The position numbers were made by a program, and so were the translations under genes. From NCBI GenBank assembly GCA_964452575.1, contig CAYVMN010000100.1:1-16579 (forward strand): a stretch of 16,579 nt of DNA, given 5' to 3'. Numbering within the stretch: the first letter of the stretch is position 1; the number at the start of each line of letters is the position of its first letter. The stretch is from CAYVMN01 sp964452575. GTDB taxonomy: Bacteria; Desulfobacterota; DSM-4660; Desulfatiglandales; Desulfatiglandaceae. Shown one piece after another: positions 7,201-14,627 of the stretch. Below the pieces are notes generated by a model. The model did not search any database and was not told where the DNA came from. It saw only the letters and a program-made list of their open reading frames with translations.

Positions 7201-8100
7201 TCACCCGGTTCGCGAAAGACCTGAAGTCTCCATTTCTTTAAGGAATCCTACAAACCCTTTGATGGCATTGGCCATAAAGAACCTCTCACGTCCCAGGGTG
7301 TCCTTATCCATCTTGCCTATCCCCTTGAGGTTCGGATCCCTTGCTATTAGGGAAGCCATGGATCTTTTTACCAGATCCTGATCCCCTCTTAGTACCTCCT
7401 CGTGAATCACTTCCTTCCAGAAGATCAGCTGCTGACGAGACATCCCTAATAACCTGTCGGAACTCCTGCCTTGATCAAAGTGCGCATAGCATATGGGCTG
7501 GTCCTTCAGCGAGAGTAGCCGATCAACGCTGGAGAGACTAACCTCAAAGAAAAACCTCGGGGGTGTGGCCGGACGCAGGTATTCGGTACCATCGATGATA
7601 AAGTAGTTTCCCCCTGCCTCACCCGCGAAGAGTCGACCTCCGTATGTGAAACTGAGATGATGAATCGCGTGGCCTGGCGTCTCTATTATTGTCAGGTCCT
7701 TTAGTGGGCTTTCATTGTGGGGAATCAGCCTTCCCTCATTTACAGGCCTTGGAGGGCCATAGGCCCTGGCGATCTCGCCAAGGACCTTTAGGCTCCCGTT
7801 CCATAGTCTTGAGGGGTCAACCATATGCTCTACTGCCTTTTCATGGCATATGACCTTTGCCATGGGGTAGTGGTCGAGCAGGGCACCCAATCCCCCGCAG
7901 TGATCGATATGGATATGGGTCAGTAGGACATAGTCGATCCTCTCTACCCCCAGGGAAGCTAGGGACCCAATCAGTCGCTCTCCCGTACTGGCAGGTCCCA
8001 CGTCAACAATAAGGTTGAGGTCATCCCGGCAGAGCCAGGAGGCAAAAAAGGAGTTGAATCCCGGAATATCCTGTTTAATTTCGATCAATCTCACATCCAT
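7201..8100 (-). CDS. Metallo-beta-lactamase fold hydrolase
   Basis: A 299-residue MBL-fold protein with the zinc motif THIHIDH (His62, His64, Asp66, His67), a third-motif histidine in TPGHAIHH (His144) and a last histidine in CYAHFDQG (His207). The position that normally carries the bridging aspartate reads AGEAGG, so Glu161 replaces Asp. The C-terminal third (about 215-299) is helical-looking, a common addition in this family. Substrate is unknown; thioester or phosphoester hydrolases are the usual relatives. The ATG at 8100 has only a weak AGG upstream. Its stop touches the longer reading of the downstream fur-feoA gene, so the two are probably one transcript. Confidence 0.88.
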   Translation of the reverse strand: MDVRLIEIKQDIPGFNSFFASWLCRDDLNLIVDVGPASTGERLIGSLASLGVERIDYVLLTHIHIDHCGGLGALLDHYPMAKVICHEKAVEHMVDPSRLWNGSLKVLGEIARAYGPPRPVNEGRLIPHNESPLKDLTIIETPGHAIHHLSFTYGGRLFAGEAGGNYFIIDGTEYLRPATPPRFFFEVSLSSVDRLLSLKDQPICYAHFDQGRSSDRLLGMSRQQLIFWKEVIHEEVLRGDQDLVKRSMASLIARDPNLKGIGKMDKDTLGRERFFMANAIKGFVGFLKEMETSGLSRTG

Positions 8101-8165
8101 GCGATAACCTGCCTTGAGTCTCTGGTATCCTGTCTCATGACCTTTTGATTGTGTCCTCCCTTTTC

Positions 8166-8205
8166 AAAAAACCCCTCGCGTCTTTGAGAGAAGATCCTTC
8201 AAGAC
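8166..8205 (-). terminator. Possible weak terminator after rpe
   Basis: On the minus strand GTCTT and GAAG pair with CTTC and AAGAC around a 3-base loop, with a 5-base bulge (8205 to 8180). A run of six T follows about nine bases further on (8171-8166). The bulge and the distance to the T-run make this a weak candidate for ending the def-to-rpe transcript before the MBL gene. Confidence 0.25.
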
Positions 8206-8219
8206 CCTGCTTCCCGACC

Positions 8220-8240
8220 AAGTTCTAAGCTCCAAGTTTC
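8220..8240. repeat. Short 7-bp-period repeat (three units)
   Basis: Three adjoining heptamers, AAGTTCT, AAGCTCC and AAGTTTC, share the frame AAG-[CT]-T. They end at the edge of the 21-bp inverted repeat. This resembles, but is not identical to, the longer heptamer array on the other side of that inverted repeat; both contain CAAGTTTCG (8233-8241 and 8312-8320). Confidence 0.55.
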
Positions 8241-8241
8241 G

Positions 8242-8310
8242 TAACACTTTAGCATTTTGAAAACACTGAGGAGTAAGAGGCGGCCTATCTTTCAAATCGC
8301 TAGAGTGTTA
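8242..8310. repeat. Imperfect 21-bp inverted repeat with 27-base loop
   Basis: The arms at 8242-8262 and 8290-8310 match at 18 of 21 positions when one is reverse-complemented, beginning TAACACT and ending TTTGAAA (TTTTGAAA in the left arm). The 27 bases between them include GAGGAGTAAGAGGCGG. Heptamer-period DNA lies on both sides. The unit could be a REP-like or MITE-like palindromic element, or a large hairpin in the rpe-MBL transcript. No target-site duplication was evident. Confidence 0.65.
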
Positions 8311-8379
8311 TCAAGTTTCGAGTTTCAAGTATCCAGCATCCATCATCTAGCATCCAGTATCAAGTATCAACCATCCAGC
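8310..8379. repeat. Ten-unit degenerate 7-bp tandem array
   Basis: Ten consecutive heptamers run without a break. Read on the minus strand the consensus is RCTKGAT; typical units are GCTGGAT, ACTGGAT and ACTTGAT, with two units ending GAA instead of GAT. On the plus strand they read ATCCAGC, ATCCAGT or ATCAAGT. The array crosses the rpe stop codon, so the final residues of Rpe (W-M-V-D-T) are written in repeat units. It lies next to the 21-bp inverted repeat. The period is exact although the units differ, which suggests an old tandem expansion. Confidence 0.8.
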
Positions 8380-9031
8380 CCCCCGCCCTCTCTCTCATTA
8401 AACGAATAGTCTTTTCATAGTCTTTGCTATAAAAAATGGCGGAGCCTGCCACAAAGACATTGGCACCGGCCCGAGCCACGTCACCTATTACCTCCGGATT
8501 GATGCCTCCGTCTACCTCCACATCCACATCCAGGTCCCTCCTGTCGATCTCTTCCTTGAGTCTCTTTATCTTTGGAATGACCTCCGGGATAAATCTCTGT
8601 CCCTCAAAACCCGGATTTACCGTCATCAACAAGACCATGTCCAGGTCATCCAGTATATAATCCAGGACATCCAGCGGGGTTGCAGGATTCAATGCCAGAC
8701 CTGGCATGACCCCTTTGTCCTTTATGTGCTGAATAGTCCTATGAACGTGTTTAAGGGTCTCAATATGGACTGTCAGGATTCCTGCCCCTGCCTTTGCGAA
8801 ATCATCAATATACTGATCCGGATCGGAGATCATCAGATGGACATCAAGAGGCAATCGTGTTATGCCTCGGGCCGCCTTAACGATCATAGGCCCGACGGTT
8901 ATATTGGGGACGAAGTGGCCGTCCATAACATCGATGTGGATATAGTCTGCCCCAGCCCTTTCCACCTCTCTAATCTCTTCTCCAAGCCGGGCAAAATCCG
9001 CAGAAAGAATTGAAGGTGATATTCTTACCAT
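8360..9031 (-). CDS. rpe: Ribulose-phosphate 3-epimerase
   Basis: Rpe interconverts ribulose 5-phosphate and xylulose 5-phosphate in the pentose phosphate pathway. The 223-residue TIM-barrel protein shows PSILSADF (6-13), HIDVMDGHFVPN (32-43), LDVHLM (62-67), MTVNPGFEGQ (136-145) and EVDGGI (172-177). The metal and acid-base residues His32, Asp34, His65 and Asp174 are all in place. The start at 9031 is set by GGAGGA four bases upstream. The gene is third-last in the minus-strand series and begins 54 bases after rsmB. The C-terminal tail GWMVDT is encoded by a 7-bp repeat array and is probably not ancestral. Confidence 0.96.
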   Translation of the reverse strand: MVRISPSILSADFARLGEEIREVERAGADYIHIDVMDGHFVPNITVGPMIVKAARGITRLPLDVHLMISDPDQYIDDFAKAGAGILTVHIETLKHVHRTIQHIKDKGVMPGLALNPATPLDVLDYILDDLDMVLLMTVNPGFEGQRFIPEVIPKIKRLKEEIDRRDLDVDVEVDGGINPEVIGDVARAGANVFVAGSAIFYSKDYEKTIRLMRERAGGWMVDT

Positions 9032-9035
9032 GTCT

Positions 9036-9041
9036 TCCTCC
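9036..9041 (-). promoter_or_regulatory. Ribosome binding site of rpe
   Basis: GGAGGA on the minus strand, four bases before the rpe ATG. It is the clearest ribosome site in the minus-strand gene series and gives rpe its own translation start despite close packing. Confidence 0.65.
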
Positions 9042-9085
9042 AGGGTATGCCTTGTAGCCCCTTTCTCTTTTTTTCCTGGTCAGGA

Positions 9086-10447
9086 TTACCCTATCTTAGA
9101 AAAAAGGGCCCCGAAAAAACCCTCCATTCCTTGAATATGGGGGAGGGGCCTGAAAAAACCGTCTTCATCTATCAGATCGATACACCATTCCGGCACAAGG
9201 CCACCAAGATCCTCAAGGACCATCCCACTGTTTTGCCTCAAAAGATCATTGACTACCCCTTCGTTTTCCTCCCTTGAGACAGTACAGGTCACATAGAGCA
9301 TCCTCCCGCCCTTTTTGAGTACGGATGCCGCCTGATTCAGCATACTCTTCTGCAGTCGGGCCAGCCTCTTTATGTCTCCTTCATTTCTGGCCCACTTTAT
9401 GTCCGGATGTCTGGATATGATGCCCAGGCCCGAACATGGCCCATCGATCAAGATCTTATGGAAGTCACGGCGAAACAGGAGGGAAGGATAGCTCCCTGCA
9501 TCCGAGACGATAGACTCAATTGGGCCGACCCCAAGACGGCGTGAATTCTCTAAAAGCCTTACCAGTCTGCTGTGGCTTGTGTCAAGGGCAACGATCCGCC
9601 CATCGGGCCCCGCAAGTTGCGCCAGATGAGTGGCCTTCCCACCAAGCCCTGAACAGAGATCAAGGATTAATTCGCCGGGCTCCGGGAAAAGCAGATGGGA
9701 GGAGATCTGGGCCGCCTCCCCCTGCACCTGAAAGAGGCCACCCTTGAAGCCCTTCAATAGATTGACAGGACCCCTTACCCCATCAATCTTTATCCCCTCG
9801 GGGGCATAAGGGGTCGGCCTTCCCCTGACCCCCTCCTCCTCAAGGAGCCTGATCAACCCTGCCCTGTCTACCCGTCGGGTATTGGTCCTGATGACCAGAG
9901 GGGGGATCTCATTTTCTGCCTCCAAGAGGCGCTCTGTGGAACTGATCCCCAGTTCCCTGACCCACTTTTTCACCAACCATACGGGATAAGAGTAATACAC
10001 GGAAAGGTGCCTGGCCGGGTCAGGTTCATGCGGAGGAAAGGTAATGTGCTCCTTGTGCCGGCACACGTTTCTAAGGATCGCATTGACAGACCCTGCCACA
10101 TGTCTCTTACCAATGGCCTTTGCCTGTTTGACAGCCTCGTCCACTGCGGCCGAGTCTGGGACCCGATCCATGAAAAATATCTGGTATACTCCCATGCGGA
10201 GGATATTCAGGACAGGGGGGGCAATCCTATTGAAGGGAAATCTGAGGCCTTCCTCGATGATCCAGTCGAGTCTAAGTCGCCATCGAAGAACACCCTGTAC
10301 CAGGTGAACCACAAAGGCACGATCCCTTTCGTCCAAATGGGCCGCCCGCTCAAAGGCCCTTTCCAGGCATCGGTCTGAAAAATCGGGGCTAAGGTCCAGA
10401 GTGTTGAGCACCCTTAACGCTAGGTCTCTCGGCATAGCCGGCCGCAT
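9086..10447 (-). CDS. rsmB: 16S rRNA (cytosine-967-C5)-methyltransferase RsmB
   Basis: RsmB methylates C967 of 16S rRNA using S-adenosylmethionine. The 453-residue protein has an N-terminal NusB-like RNA-binding domain (about 5-140) and a Rossmann methyltransferase domain. Visible motifs are the SAM loop DLCSGLGGKATH (263-274), DGPCSGLG with Cys338 and YVTCTVSREENE with the catalytic Cys388. Length fits the family. The ATG at 10447 has GAGGA directly against it, too close for an ideal site; the ATG at 10435 (MPRDLALRVL) has the same GAGGA 12 bases away. Either start overlaps the end of the DUF116 gene, by 59 or 47 bases. Confidence 0.95.
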   Translation of the reverse strand: MRPAMPRDLALRVLNTLDLSPDFSDRCLERAFERAAHLDERDRAFVVHLVQGVLRWRLRLDWIIEEGLRFPFNRIAPPVLNILRMGVYQIFFMDRVPDSAAVDEAVKQAKAIGKRHVAGSVNAILRNVCRHKEHITFPPHEPDPARHLSVYYSYPVWLVKKWVRELGISSTERLLEAENEIPPLVIRTNTRRVDRAGLIRLLEEEGVRGRPTPYAPEGIKIDGVRGPVNLLKGFKGGLFQVQGEAAQISSHLLFPEPGELILDLCSGLGGKATHLAQLAGPDGRIVALDTSHSRLVRLLENSRRLGVGPIESIVSDAGSYPSLLFRRDFHKILIDGPCSGLGIISRHPDIKWARNEGDIKRLARLQKSMLNQAASVLKKGGRMLYVTCTVSREENEGVVNDLLRQNSGMVLEDLGGLVPEWCIDLIDEDGFFRPLPHIQGMEGFFGALFSKIG

Positions 10448-11261
10448 TCCTCAAGAAGGTGATCATTCCTTGTTCGACGAGTTCCAAATCCACATCAGTG
10501 TCATAGCAGGGACCAAACGGCCTATTGTTGAGTATGCCGAAGACAGGGATAGGGTAGCTGTCCTGAATCCCGCTTGTCAGGTCTCGCTCGCAGGCCACTG
10601 CAATAATGACCTTTGGTTTCTTTTCGACCACGATCCTCCTTGCCAATGTACCACCAGTTGCCACAGAGGCAGAGACATGATACTTCCCCGATAGGGCCAC
10701 AAGGTCCTTTATCTTACACCTGCCGCAGGCCTTACAATTTTCCACATCGCCCGTGATTCGCACCGTGCATTCGTGGTGTTGCAAACAGTGTGGCAAGAGA
10801 ATGAGGAGCCTATCCGGCTTAACCTTTTTTGCCTCTGCGAGCACAAGGCTGTTATTGATTGCCACGAAGGATCTCCGGGCCTCATCCTTGCTGATACCGA
10901 AACACCTCCCAACAACCACGAGCAAGGGGAAAAGGATGCGGATAACCACGCCACGGATCTTACGATTAAAAAAGAGGTTCTTCCCCCGGATAATGGTAAA
11001 AACGAGCGTCAAGGCACCGCCCAGGCCAAAGAGAACCACGGCCGCAAATACAACCCCCACGATCAGGGGAAGGCTCGGGTGAATGTTGGTCATGCCCACA
11101 TACGGGACCCACCAGAGCAGGAAGGCAAAGCCCACCATCACAACGCAGGTAATCAAGAGGAGGAAGATAAAGATCCTTTTCTGTGGGCGCTTGGAATCCT
11201 CAACCTTCTCCGCTTCCCTAGTTCTAACGGATCCCTGCACCCTCACGGCCAACTCTTTCAT
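10389..11261 (-). CDS. DUF116 membrane protein with conserved cysteines
   Basis: A 290-residue protein with a basic N-terminal tail, two hydrophobic segments (about 30-53 and 65-92) and a cytoplasmic-looking C-terminal domain. That domain contains LPHCLQHHEC (Cys159, Cys165), ENCKACGRCK (Cys176, 179, 182), VACERDL (Cys224) and GPCYDTDVD (Cys252). The pattern fits DUF116, found next to fmt and def in many anaerobes (from memory). The CxxCxxC motif and the extra cysteines suggest a metal or Fe-S site, but function is unknown. Its ATG lies one base after the fmt stop (TGATATG), and its 3' end overlaps rsmB, so expression is coupled on both sides. Confidence 0.85.
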   Translation of the reverse strand: MKELAVRVQGSVRTREAEKVEDSKRPQKRIFIFLLLITCVVMVGFAFLLWWVPYVGMTNIHPSLPLIVGVVFAAVVLFGLGGALTLVFTIIRGKNLFFNRKIRGVVIRILFPLLVVVGRCFGISKDEARRSFVAINNSLVLAEAKKVKPDRLLILLPHCLQHHECTVRITGDVENCKACGRCKIKDLVALSGKYHVSASVATGGTLARRIVVEKKPKVIIAVACERDLTSGIQDSYPIPVFGILNNRPFGPCYDTDVDLELVEQGMITFLRNAAGYAERPSVKGAQHSGP

Positions 11262-11262
11262 A

Positions 11263-12246
11263 TCATCCGCCTAATATGGTTCCCTCCTCCAAGGGGACTC
11301 CTCGGAGGAAGTCGCCGGCAACAAGTCTCCTCTTCCCTGGGAGCTGGAGTTCCCGGACCTCTATTACGCCCCTTCCCGTTTCCACCTCAAGCCCGGATTC
11401 CGTCTTCCGTACCGCCCTTCCGGGTACAGTATCTTTTCGGACTTCATCAACGACCCTGGAGGAGAAGAGTTTGAGCTCTCTACCCCCGAGAGTGGTGAGG
11501 GCCCCTGGCCAGGGATCCAGTGCCCTTATTAAGGCCGATACCGTTTGGGCGGGTTGATCCCAGCGCACCCAGGACATGGCCCTTTCAATCTTGGGGGCAT
11601 AGGTAGCCATTCCATGATCCTGGGGCTTCTCCTGTAAGAGACCCTCTTCCAACCCCTTGATGGTCCTCAGCAGGAAATCTCCTGAAAGGCCTGAAAGCCT
11701 GTCGTGAAGCTGGCCCGCCGTCTCATCCTTGCCAATGCTCACTTCTTCCTGAAGCAGGATAGGCCCCGTGTCGAGCCCTGCATTCATCCGCATTGCGGTA
11801 AGCCCGGTCTTGGATTCATTTTTGAGAATCGCCCACTGGATCGGGGCCGCCCCACGGTACTTGGGCAAGAGGGAGGCATGGACGTTGATTGCCCCCCGCC
11901 CGGGTATACTAAGAAGATCATCTTTCAGGATCTGACCAAATGCCACAACGATCAGCAGGTCAGGCCCCTTTTCCCTGACCGCCTCACAGAACTGTCGGCC
12001 AGATGCCCTTTCCGGTTGAAGGACCTCGAGATGGTATTCGGTAGCAACCCTCTTGACCGGAGACGCGACCACCTTCTTGCCCCTCCCTTTGGGCCTGTCC
12101 GGCTGCGTCACGACTGCCAAGACATTATGTCCATATTCGACAAGTGCCTGCAGGGATGGGACTGCAAAATCCGGTGTTCCCATGAAAATGATTCCGGGCC
12201 ATCCGGGAAAGCCCTTATGATGTCTATTAATATCTGCGGATCTCAT
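11263..12246 (-). CDS. fmt: Methionyl-tRNA formyltransferase
   Basis: Fmt formylates the initiator Met-tRNA with 10-formyl-tetrahydrofolate. The core motifs are present: IIFMGTPDFAVPSL at the start of the Rossmann domain, VTQPDRPKGRG, INVHASLLPKYRGAAPIQWAI with the catalytic Asn and His, and NAGLDTGPIL with the catalytic Asp. A C-terminal domain follows. From the ATG at 12246 (327 residues, GAGGG just upstream) there are about 18 residues before the usual first strand. No closer in-frame start exists, so this extension seems genuine. It begins 19 bases after the def stop, the classic def-fmt pair. Confidence 0.95.
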   Translation of the reverse strand: MRSADINRHHKGFPGWPGIIFMGTPDFAVPSLQALVEYGHNVLAVVTQPDRPKGRGKKVVASPVKRVATEYHLEVLQPERASGRQFCEAVREKGPDLLIVVAFGQILKDDLLSIPGRGAINVHASLLPKYRGAAPIQWAILKNESKTGLTAMRMNAGLDTGPILLQEEVSIGKDETAGQLHDRLSGLSGDFLLRTIKGLEEGLLQEKPQDHGMATYAPKIERAMSWVRWDQPAQTVSALIRALDPWPGALTTLGGRELKLFSSRVVDEVRKDTVPGRAVRKTESGLEVETGRGVIEVRELQLPGKRRLVAGDFLRGVPLEEGTILGG

Positions 12247-12265
12247 GGCCCTCAAGCCTGTCTGA

Positions 12266-12778
12266 TCATGAGGCCTTGGACAATTCGCCCCTGAGGGTCT
12301 TCTTGAGCCTTTTCTTGTATAATGCCCTCTTGAGGCTACTTATATGATCAATAAAGAGGATCCCGTTTAAATGATCAATCTCATGCTGTAGACAAATGGC
12401 CAGGAGGTTCTTGGCCTCTATGGTCAGCGGATTTCCGTGCCGATCCAGCCCTTTTACCAGTGCCTCTGTCTTTCGGACAACCTCTGCCGAAAAGTCAACC
12501 ACGCTCAGGCAGGCCTCCTCCCAGAGAACGTCTTCCCCACCCAGGACTATTTCCGGATTGATCAGTACGCCAGGCCTTCTCCCTATCTCTCTTGGCTCGA
12601 CATCAAAGACGATAACCCGTTTTAGCTCCCCCACCTGGTTGGCGGCCAGACCGATGCCCGGCGCCGAGTACATGACTTCGATCATACCGTCAATAAGCCG
12701 CTGGATCTCCCCGTCTACATTTTTCACCGGTTCGGCATATGTCTTTAGGACCGGGTCTGGATATGTGCGAATTTCCAT
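12266..12778 (-). CDS. def: Peptide deformylase
   Basis: Def removes the formyl group from the N-terminal methionine of new proteins. The 170-residue protein has the three defining motifs: GIGLAANQVG (41-50), EACLS (88-92) and QHEIDHLNG (131-139). Cys90, His132 and His136 bind the metal, and Glu133 is the catalytic base. Two positions differ from the textbook forms (N for P in motif 1, A for G in EGCLS); I take both as tolerated variants. It is the first gene of the minus-strand series. The upstream AAGGG is about 13 bases from the ATG, so the ribosome site is poor. Confidence 0.96.
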   Translation of the reverse strand: MEIRTYPDPVLKTYAEPVKNVDGEIQRLIDGMIEVMYSAPGIGLAANQVGELKRVIVFDVEPREIGRRPGVLINPEIVLGGEDVLWEEACLSVVDFSAEVVRKTEALVKGLDRHGNPLTIEAKNLLAICLQHEIDHLNGILFIDHISSLKRALYKKRLKKTLRGELSKAS

Positions 12779-12965
12779 ATTGAAAAATTGACCCTTGAAA
12801 TAAGCTGCCCGCCTTTTTCGTCAAGGGATATTCTTGCTGGGGCATAAATTCAAGGATATGATCACAGCTGGGCTCAATACTAAACACTTCAACGAAATAA
12901 ATCAAGCTAAGGCCAGACAAATCCTTCTTGACTTTTTCCTATCATACACCTATTCAAATGCCATT
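12779..12965. other. Divergent intergenic region, def and HD gene
   Basis: This 187-base stretch separates two genes read outward. For def, a minus-strand TTGACG near 12820 lies 15-16 bases before a T-rich TTATTT/TATTTC, a modest sigma-70-like match. A reading frame extends from a TTG at 12834 into the HD gene, but its 44 residues do not resemble that family, so I treat it as non-coding. Confidence 0.4.
12928..12956 (+). promoter_or_regulatory. Candidate sigma-70 promoter of the HD gene
   Basis: TTGACT at 12928-12933 and TATTCA at 12951-12956 are separated by 17 bases, the ideal spacing. Transcription would then begin about 12963, only a few bases before the ATG at 12966, which has no ribosome site. 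If real, the message would be leaderless or nearly so. Confidence 0.35.
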
Positions 12966-13553
12966 ATGAAAAGAAGCGCACAATTTCTTTTTGAGGTGGG
13001 AATGCTAAAGAAGACCCCAAGGACAGGCTACCAGTTCCTGGGGTCCGGGAGGGAATCGGTAGCTGACCATTCCTTTCGTACGGCCGTGATCGGATATGTA
13101 CTCGCTTCTCAGGAGCCTGATGCAGACCTCAACAAGGTCATCTTGATGTGCCTCTTCCATGACCTTCCAGAGGCCAGGACCGGAGACCATAATTATGTCA
13201 ACAAGAGATATGTAAGGGCCGATGAGGAAGGGGCTATTTGTGATCAGGTCCGCGGGCTGCAATTCGGTGATGAAATAATTTTGCTTACCCGGGAATTCAA
13301 CACCGAAGACACCCTGGAGGCCCGTCTCGCAAGGGATGCGGATCAGCTTGATCTCATCTTAGAACTGAAGGAACAACTGGACCTTGGTAACCTCAATGCA
13401 AGAGATTGGTTACCCTTTGCCCTCAAGAGGCTCCTTTCAGAGGGTGCAAAGAGACTGGCTCAAGAAATCCTTGCAGCCCACAGTTCAGAGTGGTGGTTCG
13501 ACAAGAAGACAGACTGGTGGGTCAATGGCCCCAACAACCAGAGGGGGAAATAG
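12966..13553 (+). CDS. HD-domain hydrolase, YfbR-like nucleotidase
   Basis: A 195-residue HD-domain protein. Its N-terminus FLFEVGMLKKTPRTGYQFLG followed by ESVADHSF is typical of the HD_3 / YfbR-HDDC2 group. The group includes 5'-deoxynucleotidases that dephosphorylate dNMPs with a divalent metal. Metal ligands are visible as His35, His65-Asp66 (FHDLPEA) and Asp126 (RDADQLD); Glu69 fits the catalytic position. The ATG at 12966 matches the family start; an in-frame TTG at 12834 would add 44 unrelated residues. No ribosome site precedes the ATG. The exact substrate is inferred from the family. Confidence 0.88.
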   Translation: MKRSAQFLFEVGMLKKTPRTGYQFLGSGRESVADHSFRTAVIGYVLASQEPDADLNKVILMCLFHDLPEARTGDHNYVNKRYVRADEEGAICDQVRGLQFGDEIILLTREFNTEDTLEARLARDADQLDLILELKEQLDLGNLNARDWLPFALKRLLSEGAKRLAQEILAAHSSEWWFDKKTDWWVNGPNNQRGK

Positions 13554-13577
13554 TTCCCTCCAGGCCGGTTCAAGGGG

Positions 13578-13623
13578 ACGGAGGGATTGCCTTGACTTCT
13601 CCTCGGCCGTGATTAGTTTTTTT
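13578..13623 (+). terminator. Possible terminator after the HD gene
   Basis: ACGGAGG (13578-13584) can pair with CCT and CCGT (13601-13603, 13607-13610) across a 3-base bulge, followed six bases later by seven T (13617-13623). The stem is imperfect and the loop long, so this is a modest candidate for ending the HD transcript in the 127-base gap before dnaJ. Confidence 0.3.
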
Positions 13624-13680
13624 GTTGATGTTGGTTTTTTCCCTCCTATCCGGCCCAGCTAGGCGAACAGCAAGAAAAAT

Positions 13681-14607
13681 ATGCCAGGCAAAGACTATTA
13701 CAAGACCTTGGGGGTTTCGAAATCGGCCTCTGCAGAGGAGATCAAGAAGGCCTACCGCAAGCTGGCCTTGCAACACCACCCTGACAGAAACCCGGGAGAC
13801 AAGTCGGCCGAAGCCAGATTCAAGGAAATAAGTGAGGCCTATGCCGTCCTCGGCGACGCGGAAAAGAGGAAGCAGTACGATATGTTCGGGGCCGAAGGCT
13901 TCCAGAGGAGATTTACCCAGGAGGACATCTTCAGAGGCTTTGACTTTGGAAGTATTTTCAGGGAATTCGGCTTTGGAGGCGGCGGGAGAGGTCGCAATCA
14001 GTTCAGCGATATTTTCGGGGGAATGGGCGATACGGGCCAGGACTTCTTTCGTGGCGGAGGCTTTCAGGGTCAAAACCGTGCAGCGAAGGGCCGGGACCTG
14101 ATATATGAACTTCCCATGACCCTGGAAGAGCTGTGCGTTACCACGAGCAAGGTCATCGCCTATAACGTGGACGGCCACCAGGAGAAGGTCTCTGTCAAGG
14201 TGCCCGCCGGAATCGCTGAGGGGCAAAAGTTGAGGCTGAGGGGCAAGGGCGAGGCCGGTATGTATGGGGGCCCCCACGGGGACCTGTATATAAAGATCAA
14301 GGTCCTCGAACATCCGATCTTCAAGAGGGATAATGTTGACCTTTACCTGAAACACCAGATCAGGTTCTCAGAGGCAGTGCTTGGCGTCGAGGTCGAGGTC
14401 CCCACCATCGACAAAAAGCTATTGAAACTCAAGATTCCGCCAGGCACACAAGACAATGCCAAGTTCAGGTTAAAGGGTTACGGCCTGCCTCGTCCCAACG
14501 GTGAGAAGAGGGGCGATGCCTTTGTCGAAATCGGGATCGCAGTGCCCAAGAAACTGACCGAGGAGCAGGAATCGGTCGTACGATCACTCACGGAAGTGGG
14601 ATTATAA
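13681..14607 (+). CDS. DnaJ-class co-chaperone (CbpA type)
   Basis: A 308-residue J-domain protein that stimulates DnaK ATP hydrolysis and holds unfolded clients. The J domain covers about 4-70 with HPD at 33-35. A Gly/Phe-rich linker (about 85-128, FGFGGGGRG, FRGGGFQG) and two substrate-binding beta domains follow (about 135-300). There is no CxxCxGxG zinc finger, so it is the type II form like E. coli CbpA rather than canonical DnaJ. A paired dnaK or grpE is not in the window. The ATG at 13681 lacks a visible ribosome site (AAGAAAAAT). The next gene begins 20 bases after the stop. Confidence 0.92.
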   Translation: MPGKDYYKTLGVSKSASAEEIKKAYRKLALQHHPDRNPGDKSAEARFKEISEAYAVLGDAEKRKQYDMFGAEGFQRRFTQEDIFRGFDFGSIFREFGFGGGGRGRNQFSDIFGGMGDTGQDFFRGGGFQGQNRAAKGRDLIYELPMTLEELCVTTSKVIAYNVDGHQEKVSVKVPAGIAEGQKLRLRGKGEAGMYGGPHGDLYIKIKVLEHPIFKRDNVDLYLKHQIRFSEAVLGVEVEVPTIDKKLLKLKIPPGTQDNAKFRLKGYGLPRPNGEKRGDAFVEIGIAVPKKLTEEQESVVRSLTEVGL

Positions 14608-14627
14608 GGAGAGAGTGAAGACTCGAC

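Noticed and set aside
8310..8379. CRISPR-like array
   Set aside because: Units are only 7 bp with no spacers and no cas genes nearby, so it is a tandem repeat.
10773..11474. Plus-strand frame of 233 codons across DUF116 and fmt
   Set aside because: Crosses two well-supported minus-strand genes, and its composition (many His, Asn, Pro, Arg) is typical of an antisense shadow.
13592..13620. Promoter for dnaJ starting with TTGACT
   Set aside because: No acceptable -10 box at 16-18 bases; the same bases fit better in the loop of the possible terminator.
13570..14355. Minus-strand frame of 261 codons opposite dnaJ
   Set aside because: The plus strand carries the J domain and HPD motif; the antisense product shows no family features.
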